Shown here piece after piece: positions 55,757 through 64,000 of a DNA stretch of 64,000 nucleotides (position 1 is the first letter of the stretch; the number at the start of each line of letters is the position of its first letter). The DNA comes from JBFKQC01 sp041627895 (GTDB taxonomy: Bacteria > Pseudomonadota > Alphaproteobacteria > Rhodobacterales > Rhodobacteraceae). The translations under genes were made by a program, and so were the position numbers. Under the pieces are notes generated by a model. It was given only the letters and a program-made list of their open reading frames with translations. It searched no databases and had not been told where the DNA came from. The stretch spans positions 16,444-80,443 of the forward strand of contig JBFKQC010000008.1 in assembly GCA_041627895.1 (NCBI GenBank). The letters run 5' to 3'.

Positions 55757-57208
55757 ATGCGCTATATGGCCACATACGACCTCATGGAGACAGTGCGTAA
55801 CACCAACCAGTGGCTTGGTGCGACCGCCCTGGCCATGGGATCCTATCCGATCACAGGGCTTTTTCCGAACCCGTTCTTTCAGATTGTCGCGGCCTGGGGC
55901 GATGTGACAGAGCGCACATTCGCCCGCATGGTGTCGAAACCGGACTGGGGCATCCGCACCTTCACCTGCGAGGATGGGCGCGACCACCTGGTCGACATCG
56001 AGCGGATCGTCAGGCGGCCGTTCGGCGACCTGCTGCACTTTCACGTCCAGGGCCGCAGGAAACAGCCGCGCCGTGTGCTGCTGGTGGCGCCGATGTCTGG
56101 GCACTACGCGACGCTTCTGCGTTCGACGGTGAAAAGCCTGATCGTCAACTGCGAGGTCTACATCACCGACTGGCACAATGCCCGCGACATCCCGGTCAGC
56201 TGCGGCAAGTTCGATGTCGAGGACTACACGCGTTACCTGATCGAGTTCATGCGCGCGCTCGGGCACTCGACCCACGTGATCGCGGTCTGCCAGCCCGCGC
56301 CGCTGGCGCTGGCCGCGACCGCCTGGCTGGCCGAGCACGACCCCAAGGCGCAGCCCCGCAGCCTGACGCTGATCGGCGGGCCGATCGACCCCGATGCCGC
56401 GCGCACCGACGTCACCGACTTCGGCCGCCGCGTCACGATGGGCCAGCTTGAAAAGCTGGCGATCCAGCGCGTCGGCTTCAAGTATGCCGGCGCCGGGCGC
56501 ATGGTCTATCCCGGGCTGTTGCAGCTTGCCGGCTTCATGTCGATGAACGCCAGCCGCCACGCAAAGGCGTTCTCGGAGCAGATCATTCGCGTCGCCAAGA
56601 GCCAGGCAAGCGATCACGATACGCACAACCGGTTCTACGACGAATACCTTGCCGTGATGGACATGACGGCGGAGTTCTACCTTTCGACCGTCGACCGCAT
56701 CTTCAAGTCGCGCGAGATCGCGCGCAACGAGTTCACCGTCGACGGCCAGCGGATCGACATCGGCAAGATCACCGACGTCGCGGTCAAGGTTGTCGAGGGC
56801 GAGAAGGACGACATCAGCGCGCCGGGGCAGTGCCTGGCGGCGCTCGACCTCTTGACCGGGCTGTCAGAGGACCGCAAGGCCAGCCACCTGGAACCCGGCG
56901 CCGGGCATTACGGCATCTTCGCCGGCAAGTCCTGGCGCAACAACATCCGTCCGCTGGTGCTGGATTTCATCGACGCCAACGCCGCGCCCAGCAGCGTCTC
57001 GTCCGAACGCAAGGCGGCGCGCGCCAAGGCGCCCGAGGAAGAGCCCCGGGCCGAACCGGCCGCCGCAGGGGCCGGTGGCGCCGAAGCCGCGATCGAGGCC
57101 CCCGCCGAGCCGCCCAAGGCCGCGAAGGTCAAGAAGGCCAAGGCGGTCAGGCAGGCTCCGAAACGGGCGAAGAAAGCCAACGGCGCAGCAGGGCCGAAAC
57201 TTCACTAG
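55757..57208 (+). CDS. phaZ: Intracellular PHA depolymerase PhaZ
   Basis: Degrades stored polyester inside the cell. The 483-residue protein follows intracellular PhaZ: QPRRVLLVAPMSGHYATLLR, the expected nucleophile cysteine C178 in VIAVCQPAPLAL, and a C-terminal histidine region (LEPGAGHYGIFAG). The last ~70 residues are Ala/Glu/Lys-rich (for example KVKKAKAVRQAPKRAKKA) and resemble granule-binding basic tails. Its final 62 bp overlap the convergent hydrolase gene. Confidence 0.94.
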   Translation: MRYMATYDLMETVRNTNQWLGATALAMGSYPITGLFPNPFFQIVAAWGDVTERTFARMVSKPDWGIRTFTCEDGRDHLVDIERIVRRPFGDLLHFHVQGRRKQPRRVLLVAPMSGHYATLLRSTVKSLIVNCEVYITDWHNARDIPVSCGKFDVEDYTRYLIEFMRALGHSTHVIAVCQPAPLALAATAWLAEHDPKAQPRSLTLIGGPIDPDAARTDVTDFGRRVTMGQLEKLAIQRVGFKYAGAGRMVYPGLLQLAGFMSMNASRHAKAFSEQIIRVAKSQASDHDTHNRFYDEYLAVMDMTAEFYLSTVDRIFKSREIARNEFTVDGQRIDIGKITDVAVKVVEGEKDDISAPGQCLAALDLLTGLSEDRKASHLEPGAGHYGIFAGKSWRNNIRPLVLDFIDANAAPSSVSSERKAARAKAPEEEPRAEPAAAGAGGAEAAIEAPAEPPKAAKVKKAKAVRQAPKRAKKANGAAGPKLH

Positions 57209-57860
57209 GCTGTTCCAGCGTCGGCAGGTGCCCGGCGTCGGCGACGATCTCGAGCCGGGCGTTCGGCATCAGGTGCGCAATGAATTCGTGCCGGCGCACC
57301 GGACAAAGCGCATCGTGCTCGCCGCACAGGATCAGCGCTTCGACCTTTGACCGGCGCAGCGTGGCCTGCTGATCCGGGCGGCGCTGCAGCGCGCGCGACT
57401 GGCGGATGAAGACCTCGGGGCCGAGGTCGCGCGCCATCTCCATCACCGTCGCAAGCACCTCGATCCGGCCCGGCCCGGGCGCCAGGTAGTTGGGCTTCAT
57501 CTCGTCGCGCATCACCTCTTCCAGCCGCCCCGCCCTGACCCGGGCGATCTGCGGCTCGCGCGCGGCGGCGACGTTCGGCATCTCGGCCTGGCAATTGGTG
57601 TCCATCAGCGCCAGCCGCGTGACCCGTGGCCCGGCGATGCGCAGCACCTCCATCGCGACGATCCCGCCCATGCTGAGCCCGGCCAGGGCAAAGCGCTCGG
57701 GCGCGCCGGCGACGACCTGGCGGGCGATCTCCTCGACGGTGTCGCCGCGGGTGATCGGCGCGACCTGCACCGCGCGTTCGGCCGAAAGCGCGGCGATCTG
57801 CGGCCAGAACAGCCGGGCATCGCACATCATTCCCGGAAGCAGAAGAAGCGGCTCGTTCAT
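57147..57860 (-). CDS. Alpha/beta hydrolase
   Basis: A 237-residue serine hydrolase of the BioH/3-oxoadipate-lactonase type. The nucleophile elbow is LAGLSMGGIVAM, the acid is likely in LCGEHDALCPV and the histidine in DAGHLPTLEQP. It starts 5 bp after the MetE-like gene's stop and so is probably its operon partner. Its last 20 codons lie antisense within the phaZ 3' end. Confidence 0.88.
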   Translation of the reverse strand: MNEPLLLLPGMMCDARLFWPQIAALSAERAVQVAPITRGDTVEEIARQVVAGAPERFALAGLSMGGIVAMEVLRIAGPRVTRLALMDTNCQAEMPNVAAAREPQIARVRAGRLEEVMRDEMKPNYLAPGPGRIEVLATVMEMARDLGPEVFIRQSRALQRRPDQQATLRRSKVEALILCGEHDALCPVRRHEFIAHLMPNARLEIVADAGHLPTLEQPSEVSALLRRWLSSPVSEPA

Positions 57861-57865
57861 CGCGC

Positions 57866-58999
57866 TCAGAGCCTCGCGGCGGCCAGGCCGGCGCCCTCGG
57901 CCAGCGTCGCGAGCTTGGCATAGGCGATGTCGGGGTCGACCGCGCCGAAGCCGGCGAAGGTGCCAAAGCCGCAATCCGACCCGGCGATCACCCGGTCGGC
58001 GCCGACGATGCCCGCGAAACGCTCGATCCGCTGGGCGACAAGTTCGGGATGCTCGACGAAATTGGTGGTGGTGTCGACCACGCCGGGGACCAGGATCTTG
58101 TCGTCTGGAATTTCGGCCTTGCGGTCGCGGAACACGGTCCATTCATGCGCGTGGCGCGGGTTCGAGGTTTCGAACAGGACATAGCGCGCGCGGGTTTTCA
58201 TCAATGTCGCGAACACCTTGTCCATGTCGATGTCGCAGACATGCGGGCCCTCGTAATTGCCCCAGCAGATATGCACCCGCACCTTCGCCGGGTCGATCCC
58301 GTCGAGCGCATGGTTCAGCGCCTCGACATGGGTTTCGGCCACCTTGACGAACTCGTCGTCGGAAAGCTCGTTGAACAGCATGTGCCGTGACAGCGCCAGG
58401 TCCGGGCAGTCGAGTTGCACGTCGAGCCCGGCCGCGACGATCGTGCGGTATTCGTCCCGCATCGCGTCGGCCAGCGCGGCCAGATAGGCCTCTCTGTTCG
58501 AATAGTGCTGGTTTTGCAGGAATAGCGAAATCACGCCGGGCGATGCCGCGTTCATGAAACCCCTTTCGATTCCATGTGCTTGCATCGCCTTCTTCAAGTT
58601 GGCAATGTCCTTCTCCAGCTCGCCCTGTCCTTTCGATTTGACCTCTCCGACGCACATCGGGCGGGCGTATTGCGGGGTGCCGCCGTCGTCGGCGAGACGC
58701 CTCAGAAAGCCGGGAAACCGCTTCAGGTCGGCGGGCGCGTTCCGCGGCGAATCGCCCTCGAACCCGGTGTAGCGGTCCTTGACGTAGGTGGCATAGCTGA
58801 TCTTCGAGGTCTCGCCGTCCGAGACGATGCCGACGCCCGCATCCTTTTGTCTTTCCACGGTTTCCGCCACCGCGGCCGTCATCGCCGCGTCGAAGGCGGC
58901 GACGTCGTGGGGCTCGTTTCGTTCGCGGGCGAAGATGAAATCCACGACCGTCTGCGAGCGTGGCAGGCTGCCGACATGGGTGGTGAGAATCTGCGTCAT
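57866..58999 (-). CDS. MetE-like (cobalamin-independent Met synthase II) protein
   Basis: A 377-residue protein resembling only the C-terminal catalytic half of MetE. Zinc-ligand-type residues appear in TTHVGSLPRS, LDCPDLALSRH, HICWGNYEGPH and GSDCGFGTF. Such short relatives move methyl groups or thiol adducts in other pathways, so methionine synthesis is not assured. The start at 58999 follows GGAGG, and an 11-bp direct-repeat array stands 28 bp upstream. It is followed by a hydrolase gene. Confidence 0.85.
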   Translation of the reverse strand: MTQILTTHVGSLPRSQTVVDFIFARERNEPHDVAAFDAAMTAAVAETVERQKDAGVGIVSDGETSKISYATYVKDRYTGFEGDSPRNAPADLKRFPGFLRRLADDGGTPQYARPMCVGEVKSKGQGELEKDIANLKKAMQAHGIERGFMNAASPGVISLFLQNQHYSNREAYLAALADAMRDEYRTIVAAGLDVQLDCPDLALSRHMLFNELSDDEFVKVAETHVEALNHALDGIDPAKVRVHICWGNYEGPHVCDIDMDKVFATLMKTRARYVLFETSNPRHAHEWTVFRDRKAEIPDDKILVPGVVDTTTNFVEHPELVAQRIERFAGIVGADRVIAGSDCGFGTFAGFGAVDPDIAYAKLATLAEGAGLAAARL

Positions 59000-59027
59000 G
59001 GGTCCTCCGGATCGGTCGGTTTTCGAC

Positions 59028-59065
59028 GTCGGTATCACGTCGGTATTACGTCGGTATCGCGTCGG
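59028..59065 (-). repeat. 11-bp direct-repeat array, locus 1
   Basis: Three and a half tandem units (plus strand GTCGGTAT-C/T-A/G-C) just before the MetE-like gene. On the minus strand the unit reads G(C/T)(A/G)ATACCGAC, as at 43935-43974. The placement 28-66 bp before a start codon suggests an operator. Confidence 0.65.
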
Positions 59066-59137
59066 CGCGAAACGCCTTCCGGCGGCGGCGCCACCCTAGC
59101 AGCGGCGCGCGCCGGCGCAAGCGCGTACGCCGCGCGG

Positions 59138-60115
59138 TCAGGCGGCACCGGCATGCAGGAGTATCTGCTTCCAGACCGCGCCCTCGTCATACAGCGTGAA
59201 CTCGCGGCGCAGGCCCCAGGGGCCGAATTCGGCGTGGGTGGCGCCCATCACATGCACCTCGGCCCCGGTCGGCGCGCCGAAGGCGCCCCAGCCGTCATGC
59301 CGCCCGGTCAGCGACCATCGCACCGCCGCGCGGGGCGGCATCATCGGGTCCTCGCGGCCGATCACGTGGTGCACCTCGAACGCGGCCGAGGGCAGCGCCG
59401 CGCGCAGCGGCAGCCAGAACCGGTCGGCCGCGGCATGGCCGTGGCCCTCGACCCCGCCGGCATAGGACAGGTGGCAGGCGCGGTCGTACTCTGCCGGGAT
59501 CACCGAGAATTCCGCCGCCATCATCCGCGACAGCAGGCCGGCCAGCCGCGCGCCCCATTCGTTGTCGTTGCCGCGGCCCCTGTAGGGGCCTTCGCGGTCG
59601 CTTGCCGGCGTCAGCGGGCGGCGCGCGGCGGCAGGCCCGCCCTCGCGCGCGATCTCGGCGCGGGCCCAGTCCTGCGGCGTGGTGCCGATCTGGCGCAGGA
59701 CCGCGCCATAGTCGCGAATGAGCCACTCGTCGCTGATCTGGTTGTCCCTGGCGTAGCAATCGGCGATCGCGCGCAGCGCCACGGGCCGCCCCGTCGCCGC
59801 CCCGTGCGCGCCCGATCCGAGATGCGTCGCGGTGGAATAGATCCGGTGCGACGACAGCATGCCCTCGTCCGGGGTGCCCGACCAGATCACGTCTTCGCCC
59901 AGCAACTGGCGGTCGGGAAACTCGTGGATCGTCGCCATCGTCGCCGCGGTCATGCCGGCCTCGCCGACCGAGACCCCCATCGGCGTGCGCACCACCACGT
60001 CGGGGTGGTAATAGTCCCTCATCCGCGCGCCGACGCCGCGGTCTTCCCAGATCTCCCTAGTGATCTGGATGATGTAATCCGGAAAATCCCGGAATTTCTG
60101 GTCGAAGCCCTTCAT
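59138..60115 (-). CDS. Tandem NTF2/SnoaL-like protein (second)
   Basis: A 325-residue protein of two NTF2/SnoaL-type cone folds. The first half holds YYHPDVVVRTPMGVS and DVIWSGTPDEGMLSSHRI; the second holds ACHLSYAGGVEGHGHAAADR and AAVRWSLTGRHDGWGAFG. Such folds form small hydrophobic pockets for isomerases, dehydratases or binding proteins. Its ATG overlaps the LacI stop (ATGA). A distant paralogue heads the operon at 62934. Confidence 0.75.
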   Translation of the reverse strand: MKGFDQKFRDFPDYIIQITREIWEDRGVGARMRDYYHPDVVVRTPMGVSVGEAGMTAATMATIHEFPDRQLLGEDVIWSGTPDEGMLSSHRIYSTATHLGSGAHGAATGRPVALRAIADCYARDNQISDEWLIRDYGAVLRQIGTTPQDWARAEIAREGGPAAARRPLTPASDREGPYRGRGNDNEWGARLAGLLSRMMAAEFSVIPAEYDRACHLSYAGGVEGHGHAAADRFWLPLRAALPSAAFEVHHVIGREDPMMPPRAAVRWSLTGRHDGWGAFGAPTGAEVHVMGATHAEFGPWGLRREFTLYDEGAVWKQILLHAGAA

Positions 60116-61122
60116 CGCCAACCCTCCGGCACACGTGCCGAGCCGCGCACGATCAGCGGCCCGTCGATCCTGATTTTCTGCGGTTCGGTCTCCGGCGCGT
60201 CGATCCGGCACAACAGCGCCTCGACCGTGGCCTGAACCATGCGGCCCGACGGCTGTCGCAACGTCGTCAGGTTGTAGGCCGGCCAGCCCGCCATCGGCAC
60301 GTCGTCGTAGCCCACGACCGACACGTCGCCCGGCACGTCGAGGCCCAGTTCGCCCCGCAGCACGTCCATCACGCCGAACGCCATGTGGTCGTTGCCGACG
60401 AAGATCGCGTCGGGGCGCACCTCGCGCCAGATGTCGCGCGCCGCCTGCATCGCCGTGTCGCGGCGGTAATGCCCGTCGATCTCGGCCAGCGGCGCCAGCC
60501 CGGCCTCGGCCAGCCCCTCGCGGAAGCCCTCTGCCCGGTCGCGCCCGGTCGAGGCGCCCTGCCAGCCCGAGACATGCGCGATGCGCCGGTGCCCGCCCGC
60601 GGCGAGTAACCCGGCGATCCTGCGCGCGCCGGCCACGTTGTCCGACGTCACCTCGGACAGCCTGGGGTCGTCCTGCCCGCGGTTGAACAGCACGACCGGG
60701 ATGCCGGCGGCGTGGCAGCGCGCCGCCAGCCCGTCGGACATCGAGACCGAGGCGGTGACGATGCCGTCGACCTGGTAATCCAGGAATTCCTCGATCACGC
60801 TTTCGACGTCGCTGTCATCGGACGCGGTGAAGATCAGCACGTGATAGCCCTTGTCCTGCAACGCGTTCGACAGGCGTTCCAGCGCATCGGGGTAGAACTG
60901 GTTTTCCAGGTAGGCCACCACCAGCCCGATGATCCGCGACCGCCCGGTGATCAGCGACCGCGCCAGCACGTTCGGGCGATAGCCGAGTTCGGCCGCGGCC
61001 TTGCGCACCTTGGCGATCGTGTCCTTCGACGCCGAGGCGCCGGAGAAGACCCGGCTGACGGCGGACTGGCTGACGCCCGCGCGTTCGGCCACGTCCGAGG
61101 AGGTGACGCGCGGCTTCGCCAT
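60112..61122 (-). CDS. LacI family transcriptional regulator
   Basis: A 336-residue repressor. The N-terminal HTH (VTSSDVAERAGVSQSAVSRVFSG) and hinge helix (YRPNVLARSLITGRSRIIG) are followed by a periplasmic-binding-like ligand domain. It is encoded inside the operon, with 1- and 4-bp overlaps to its neighbours, so it probably regulates the unit in response to its substrate, likely a sugar or small polyol. No operator was recognised within the window. Confidence 0.93.
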   Translation of the reverse strand: MAKPRVTSSDVAERAGVSQSAVSRVFSGASASKDTIAKVRKAAAELGYRPNVLARSLITGRSRIIGLVVAYLENQFYPDALERLSNALQDKGYHVLIFTASDDSDVESVIEEFLDYQVDGIVTASVSMSDGLAARCHAAGIPVVLFNRGQDDPRLSEVTSDNVAGARRIAGLLAAGGHRRIAHVSGWQGASTGRDRAEGFREGLAEAGLAPLAEIDGHYRRDTAMQAARDIWREVRPDAIFVGNDHMAFGVMDVLRGELGLDVPGDVSVVGYDDVPMAGWPAYNLTTLRQPSGRMVQATVEALLCRIDAPETEPQKIRIDGPLIVRGSARVPEGWR

Positions 61123-61877
61123 CAGCCCGCGGTCCATCCGCCGTCGACCAGCAGCGCCGCGCCGGTCACCAGCGCCGAGGCGTCCGAGGCGAGGTAGACC
61201 ACGGCGCCCATGATATCCTCGATCTCGCCCACCCGGCCGAGCTTGATCTTGGTCTCGATCCAGGCGACCCGTTCGGGGTCGGCGAAGGTCGACGCGGTCA
61301 GCGGCGTGCGGATGAAGGTCGGGCAGATCGTGTTGACCCGGATACCCTGCGGCCCCCATTCGATCGCCATCGCCTTGGTCATGCCCTCGACCGCGTGCTT
61401 GGTGGCGCAATAGACCGAGCGGTCGATGCCGCCCACGTGGCCCATCTGGCTGGAAATCTGGATGATCGAACCGCCGTCCTGCATCTGCCGGGCGGCCTCT
61501 TGCGCCAGGAAATAGGCGGCGCGGATGTTGACGCTCGCCACCGCGTCGAAGTTTTCCGGCGTGGTGTCGATTGCAGCCCCATGCCGCGCGATGCCGGCGG
61601 AATTGACCAGGATGTCGAAGGGGCCGTGCGCGGCGAGGAAGCCGGGCAGCGCGGCAAGGTCGGCGACGTCCAGCGGGTGCCCCTCGACGCTGAGGCCCTC
61701 GGCCGCCATCGCGTCCACCGCGGCGGCAAGTTCGGTCACGCCGCGCGCGGCGATCACCACGTGGGCGCCGGCCTCGGCCAGCGCGCAGGCCGCGCCCAGT
61801 CCGATCCCGCGCGAGCCCCCTGTGACCAGCGCGCGGCGGCCGTCGAGGCGGAAGGACGGGGTTTTCGGCAGGGTCAT
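61122..61877 (-). CDS. Short-chain dehydrogenase/reductase
   Basis: A 251-residue classical SDR of the FabG/gluconate-5-dehydrogenase type: TGGSRGIGLG, NSAGIARHG, serine in QISSQMGHVGG and YCATK. It has the VNTICPTFIRTPLT loop. Stop and start codons overlap on both sides within the operon. A sugar or polyol substrate would fit the LacI neighbour, but this is inference. Confidence 0.88.
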   Translation of the reverse strand: MTLPKTPSFRLDGRRALVTGGSRGIGLGAACALAEAGAHVVIAARGVTELAAAVDAMAAEGLSVEGHPLDVADLAALPGFLAAHGPFDILVNSAGIARHGAAIDTTPENFDAVASVNIRAAYFLAQEAARQMQDGGSIIQISSQMGHVGGIDRSVYCATKHAVEGMTKAMAIEWGPQGIRVNTICPTFIRTPLTASTFADPERVAWIETKIKLGRVGEIEDIMGAVVYLASDASALVTGAALLVDGGWTAG

Positions 61878-62527
61878 GTGCTGTCTCCGGGGATGTCGGG
61901 ATAGTGGATGCCGCGGAACGGCGGGAAATCGGCGTAGCGGCGGGCGCGGTCCGGGTCGGGGACGCGGCCGGGGGCGGCCAGCGTGCCCCTGGGGCGGATG
62001 TAGCTGAGGATGCGCTGTTCGCGGTGGCCCTCGCGCCAGGTCAGGTTGAAGGCGGCGTTCTTCGGGAAGAAGTACGCCTCTTGGAAGTCGAGGTGATCGT
62101 AGAGCCACCAGGCCAGGTCGCGCCAGTCGCGCCCGCGCCGGTACTGCGCCGCGAACCACGGGATGCCCACCGTCACGCAGGCGCCCATCCGGCCCCCGGC
62201 GTCGCGGATATCCCAGATGTGGTGCGCGTGGTTCGCCGCGTTCCGGGCGCATTTCTGCGGCCGCAGCCGGCTGCCGAAGTCGTTCATCGAGGGGCTGCGA
62301 TAGCCCGAGCGGATGTCCAGCGGGCCGAAGGTCTCGACCAGCGGCTCCAGCAGGTTGCCGGCCAGCCCGCGCCCCGCGGCCAGGGCCAGGTCGGGATCGT
62401 CGGGGAAGTTCGGCAGGCGGTGGAAATTGGCGATCTCGGAGGCCATGAAGTTCCGCATCTCGAAATGCCGGCTCAGCCGCTGGCGGCCCAGCTCTTCCAG
62501 CGCCACGAAGCTGCGGGGGCGCCTCAT
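61874..62527 (-). CDS. Possible M15/hedgehog-like fold protein
   Basis: A 217-residue protein with no confident family. The middle, LDIRSGYRSPSMNDFGSRL followed by NHAHHIWDI, resembles the SGYRSP and HxxGxAxD zinc site of D-Ala-D-Ala peptidases, and YFFPKNAAFNLTWREG fits the end of that fold. The spacing of the metal residues is not exact. No signal peptide is visible, so a cytoplasmic hydrolase is more likely than a cell-wall enzyme. ATGA overlaps link it to both neighbours. Confidence 0.6.
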   Translation of the reverse strand: MRRPRSFVALEELGRQRLSRHFEMRNFMASEIANFHRLPNFPDDPDLALAAGRGLAGNLLEPLVETFGPLDIRSGYRSPSMNDFGSRLRPQKCARNAANHAHHIWDIRDAGGRMGACVTVGIPWFAAQYRRGRDWRDLAWWLYDHLDFQEAYFFPKNAAFNLTWREGHREQRILSYIRPRGTLAAPGRVPDPDRARRYADFPPFRGIHYPDIPGDST

Positions 62528-62955
62528 GCCGCGCCGTTCCACTGGAACTCGCCGTTCGGCCCGAGCGGCGAGAACGGGTTCACGGCGATTTCCCAGACAT
62601 GGCCGTCGGGATCGGCGAAATAGGCGATATGCCCGCCCCAGAACACGTCGTGCGGCGGCTTGATGCCGCGCGCGCCGGCCTCCAGCGCCGTGCCGTAGAT
62701 CGCCGCGACCTCGGCCTCGTCCTCGACATTGTGCGCCAGCGTGACGCCCGAGAAGCCGCCGATCGCCGCGGCGTCGAGCCCCATGTCGCGCGCCAGGTCG
62801 GATTTCGGGTAAAGCCCCAGCGTCTGGCCGAGCAGGTCGAAGGCCACCACGCCGTCGGGGCTGTCGACACGCCGCCATCCAAGCGCCTCGTAGAACGCCG
62901 CCGCGCGGTCCAGATCCGCGACGCCGAGCGTGATCAGGCTGATCCGCTGGTCCAT
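62524..62955 (-). CDS. VOC/glyoxalase-family protein
   Basis: A 143-residue vicinal-oxygen-chelate protein: ISLITLGVADLDRAAAFYEAL at the start and DPDGHVWEIAVNPF at the end. A metal ligand glutamate is in VWEIA. Likely an isomerase, dioxygenase or binding protein for an operon intermediate. The ATG at 62955 has a strong GGAGGT site that lies within the previous gene. Confidence 0.85.
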   Translation of the reverse strand: MDQRISLITLGVADLDRAAAFYEALGWRRVDSPDGVVAFDLLGQTLGLYPKSDLARDMGLDAAAIGGFSGVTLAHNVEDEAEVAAIYGTALEAGARGIKPPHDVFWGGHIAYFADPDGHVWEIAVNPFSPLGPNGEFQWNGAA

Positions 62956-63953
62956 CCCGCCACCTCCTTCATCCGTGCAAGGACATCGACGCCAAGCTGA
63001 TCGTAAACGTGCAAGAGGTCCACCAGAACCCAGTTCTCGCGGATCAGCCCGTCCTCCAATCGCCAGAAATCGAGGCTGCGCATCTCGAGCGCGGTGTTCG
63101 TCGGCGGCAGGCCCAGCCAGCCGCCGTGGCTGAGCGTCTGCGCCATGTCGGGCCAGCCGGTGACGGCCACGTAATCCCCTTCGGCGAAAAAATGCCCGGC
63201 CGTCCGGTCCGGGTGCTGCCCGCGGTCCGGCATCGCCGCCAGGAACGGGGCCTGGTGATGCCGCCGGAAGCCTTCAACGCCGCGCGCCGTGCCGATCCCT
63301 GCGGGCCCGTACCACATCATCTTCGGATGCCAGTAGCGGTCCATCTGCATCACCTCGGGGCCGCCCTGCGCGGGATGGCGCTGCATCGCCGCCAGCATCC
63401 CGACCACATGGGCGAGCGACGCGCCCGACCGCGCGCCGTCGTGCGGCCCCAGCCCGTCGCCCGTGGCCGGCCCCGGCACGTGCCATTCGCGCCCGAGCGC
63501 GCGCACCATCGGCCAGACCCGCGCCTGCAGCATCACCTCGGGGATGTCCCAGATCGCCTGCATCTCGACGACCCGCACGCCCTCGACCCGGAAGAACTCG
63601 TGATACCGCATCGCCGCGACCTGCCCGGTCGGCGGGATGCCGAGGAACGGCGCCCGCGGGGTGCCGCAGTAGTACCCGCCGCAGCCGACCCAGACCGCGC
63701 CGCCATCGTCCTCGCCCGCGATCACGATATGGTCGCGCCGTTCCATGTCCGGCCAGGCCGCCGACAGGGGCGCCAGCGCCGCATCCCAAAGCCCGCCGCC
63801 GCCCGCCACCGTCCCGAACGGATGGCACAGGCGCACCGCCGCCCCCGGCGCGAAGGCCGCCAGCACCGCGTCCCGGGCCGCCGCCGCGTCGCGGTAGAGC
63901 GCGTCCCGGATCCCGGCAACCGCCGATCTCGCATCCACGAAGGGCCCTTTCAT
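62934..63953 (-). CDS. Tandem NTF2/SnoaL-like protein (first)
   Basis: A 339-residue protein of two NTF2/SnoaL-type domains: AVRLCHPFGTVAGGGGLWDA opens the first and YWHPKMMWYGPAGIGTARGV the second, with the paired EGVRVVEMQAIWDIPEVML. A paralogue is encoded at 59138 in the same operon. Its 3' end overlaps the VOC gene by 22 bp. Only 47 bp of upstream sequence is in the window, so earlier operon genes could lie beyond the edge. Confidence 0.75.
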   Translation of the reverse strand: MKGPFVDARSAVAGIRDALYRDAAAARDAVLAAFAPGAAVRLCHPFGTVAGGGGLWDAALAPLSAAWPDMERRDHIVIAGEDDGGAVWVGCGGYYCGTPRAPFLGIPPTGQVAAMRYHEFFRVEGVRVVEMQAIWDIPEVMLQARVWPMVRALGREWHVPGPATGDGLGPHDGARSGASLAHVVGMLAAMQRHPAQGGPEVMQMDRYWHPKMMWYGPAGIGTARGVEGFRRHHQAPFLAAMPDRGQHPDRTAGHFFAEGDYVAVTGWPDMAQTLSHGGWLGLPPTNTALEMRSLDFWRLEDGLIRENWVLVDLLHVYDQLGVDVLARMKEVAGWTSGSA

Positions 63954-64000
63954 CTGGCCCGAAGCATGCCGGGGGGAGGCCGCAGGCCGGGGGGCGGCGC

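Overview
The window is high-GC chromosomal DNA from an alphaproteobacterium, most likely a Rhodobacteraceae/Paracoccaceae member. The pointers are a CarD-type regulator, PhaR/PhaP/PhaC/PhaZ polyester genes, a Rhodobacter-type PmtA beside pssA and psd, an RpoH sigma factor, a SUV3-like helicase near an S4-domain protein and fdxA, and the order dnaB, alr, radA, cvpA, purF. No rRNA, tRNA, CRISPR array, transposase or prophage module was found.

Layout. 0-11 kb: housekeeping (dnaB, DUF1194 protein, alr, an MlaE/MlaF-like ABC transporter with a PqiA-like protein, radA, cvpA, purF, DUF2199 protein). 11-24 kb: a 96-residue PilP/GspC-like protein, bioY, an unusual SDR, an H-NOX/diguanylate cyclase pair, two membrane or periplasmic proteins, a 1027-residue membrane-anchored protein, an SDR, a TPR-sulfotransferase and a beta-barrel protein. 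24-31 kb: hpd with a divergent Lrp/AsnC regulator, a Kef-type antiporter, divergent cobT/cobS, carD and fdxA. 31-43 kb: S4 protein, SUV3-like helicase, an orphan efflux adaptor, TPR protein, SCP2-like protein, hydrolases, an HpcH-type aldolase, a lytic transglycosylase, an amidohydrolase and pepF. 43.3-44.1 kb: a repeat nest between convergent genes. 44-47.6 kb: small stress-type and membrane genes. 47.6-52.6 kb: psd-pssA-pmtA for phosphatidylcholine, rpoH, and an rluD-type gene overlapping head-to-head with a small membrane protein gene. 52.6-57.2 kb: polyhydroxyalkanoate cluster. 57.1-64 kb: a long minus-strand array of tightly overlapping genes (two NTF2/SnoaL-like proteins, VOC, possible M15-like, SDR, LacI regulator, then a MetE-like enzyme and a hydrolase) that looks like an uncharacterised catabolic operon running off the right edge.

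How parts fit together. Psd, PssA and PmtA give a complete CDP-diacylglycerol to PS to PE to PC route. PhaC makes polyester, PhaP coats granules, PhaZ degrades polymer and PhaR represses; CTGC-N3-GCAG-type sites lie before phaP and, unexpectedly, before the distant 96-residue gene at 11.0 kb. The least explained items are a four-copy, ~140-bp intergenic repeat with 20-bp terminal inverted repeats and compensatory stem changes, an 11-bp direct-repeat array present at two loci, an H-NOX that has lost the YxSxR heme-contact motif, and the terminal operon.
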